Of a DNA stretch of 6,226 nucleotides, positions 5,692 through 6,226 are shown piece after piece. Below the pieces are notes generated by a model. The model had not been told where the DNA came from. It made no database searches and worked only from the letters and a program-made list of their open reading frames with translations. Position numbers and translations under genes: made by a program. This DNA comes from Bacteroidota bacterium (GTDB taxonomy: Bacteria > Bacteroidota > Ignavibacteria > Kapaibacteriales > UBA2268). The stretch's first letter is position 1; every line of letters begins with the position of its first letter. The DNA is taken from positions 1 to 6,226 of the forward strand of contig JAKIZN010000108.1 in assembly GCA_022708005.1 (NCBI GenBank), in the 5' to 3' direction.

Positions 5692-6226
5692 ATGAAGAAA
5701 AAAGTAGTCCTTTTTGATATAGATGGCACTATCTTAAACGTAGATGGCAAAGTAGCTTATGGTATATTTGTTGATGTTATAAGCGAAGTTTTTGGCGTAG
5801 ATGTTTCGGAGAGCTTGCCTTCGTTTCATGGGAAGACAGACTTGCAAATTCTTAGCGAGATTTTTGATAGACATCATATCAGCAATGGCAGCGAGAAGAT
5901 ACAAATCCTTTGGCAAAAATCATATGATAAATTTTCAAAAAAGCTGAGCGACGAAAATATCAATCTATTGCCCGGCATCAAAGAATTTTTGAAGCTGATT
6001 CATTCGAGAGATGATTATCTGCTCGGGCTTGTTACGGGGAATTTTCGTCGCAACGCATATTTAAAATTAAGAGTAAAAGAGCTCGACTCATATTTCAATT
6101 TCGGTGCGTTCGGCTGCGACGATTTCGATAGAAACGTATTGCCCGATATTGCCATCAGCCGCGCTATAGAATCGAATTTGATACCACACGATTTTGATGT
6201 AAAAAATTCAATAATTATCGGCGACA
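5692..6226 (+). CDS. HAD-superfamily hydrolase, phosphoglycolate phosphatase-like (3' partial)
   Basis: The frame runs off the window end; 178 complete codons are visible. HAD motif I is VLFDIDGTI, with D9 the expected nucleophile and D11 the acid/base. A helical C1-type cap region spans roughly residues 17-95. Motif II is GLVTGN with T115. Downstream, FGAFGCDDFDRNVLPDIAISRA contains R147 where HAD proteins place a basic motif III residue. The visible part ends in SIIIGD, the start of motif IV, where a metal-binding aspartate is expected. The family removes phosphate from small phosphorylated metabolites in the cytoplasm. Phosphoglycolate phosphatase is the nearest broad type, but the substrate cannot be read from this. 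The start is 9 bases after the ssb stop, with only a purine-rich AAGAGAAA as ribosome site, consistent with translation from a shared transcript. Confidence 0.9.
   Translation, partial: MKKKVVLFDIDGTILNVDGKVAYGIFVDVISEVFGVDVSESLPSFHGKTDLQILSEIFDRHHISNGSEKIQILWQKSYDKFSKKLSDENINLLPGIKEFLKLIHSRDDYLLGLVTGNFRRNAYLKLRVKELDSYFNFGAFGCDDFDRNVLPDIAISRAIESNLIPHDFDVKNSIIIGD

Overview
The window carries six genes, all on the + strand, and two copies of a small interspersed repeat. The likely source is a member of the Bacteroidota/Chlorobi/Ignavibacteria/Kapabacteria (FCB) lineage. The main evidence is the first gene, which ends in a classic type IX secretion (Por) C-terminal sorting domain (NSPNPFN..., DLFGN, PTGTYIYRI, final K) preceded by the 'PVEL...WETASEINNYGFYVEKR' module common in that group. 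The DNA is AT-rich, two genes have clear AAGG-type ribosome sites, and the others have weak or no such site. The exact phylum is an inference.

Layout: (1) 2-2968, the 3' part of a large secreted multidomain protein, closed by a strong intrinsic terminator (2990-3026). (2) 3041-3382, a complete HIT/HinT nucleotide hydrolase. (3) 3387-3561, repeat copy 1, a MITE-like element with terminal inverted repeats and a perfect 15-bp central hairpin, followed by a very AT-rich leader. (4) 3698-4036, secG, with a terminator at 4118-4147. (5) 4182-4312, repeat copy 2, in the opposite orientation to copy 1. (6) 4380-5174, a signal-peptide-bearing beta-barrel-like outer membrane protein resembling the DUF1207 type. 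(7) 5239-5682, ssb. (8) 5692 to the window end, the N-terminal part of a HAD-superfamily phosphatase, 9 bases after ssb and probably co-transcribed with it.

The genes are mostly housekeeping and envelope functions with separate transcription units, not one pathway. SecG is part of the Sec translocon that would export both the sorting-domain protein and the outer membrane protein, but this is a general link and no dedicated operon is visible. I see no defence system, CRISPR array, tRNA, rRNA or transposase.

The most notable structure is the pair of repeats. Their outer arms match in inverted orientation at 63 of 73 aligned positions without gaps. They flank secG, and copy 1 sits directly behind the hinT stop codon with a candidate 6-bp target duplication (GATAAA) at its two ends.
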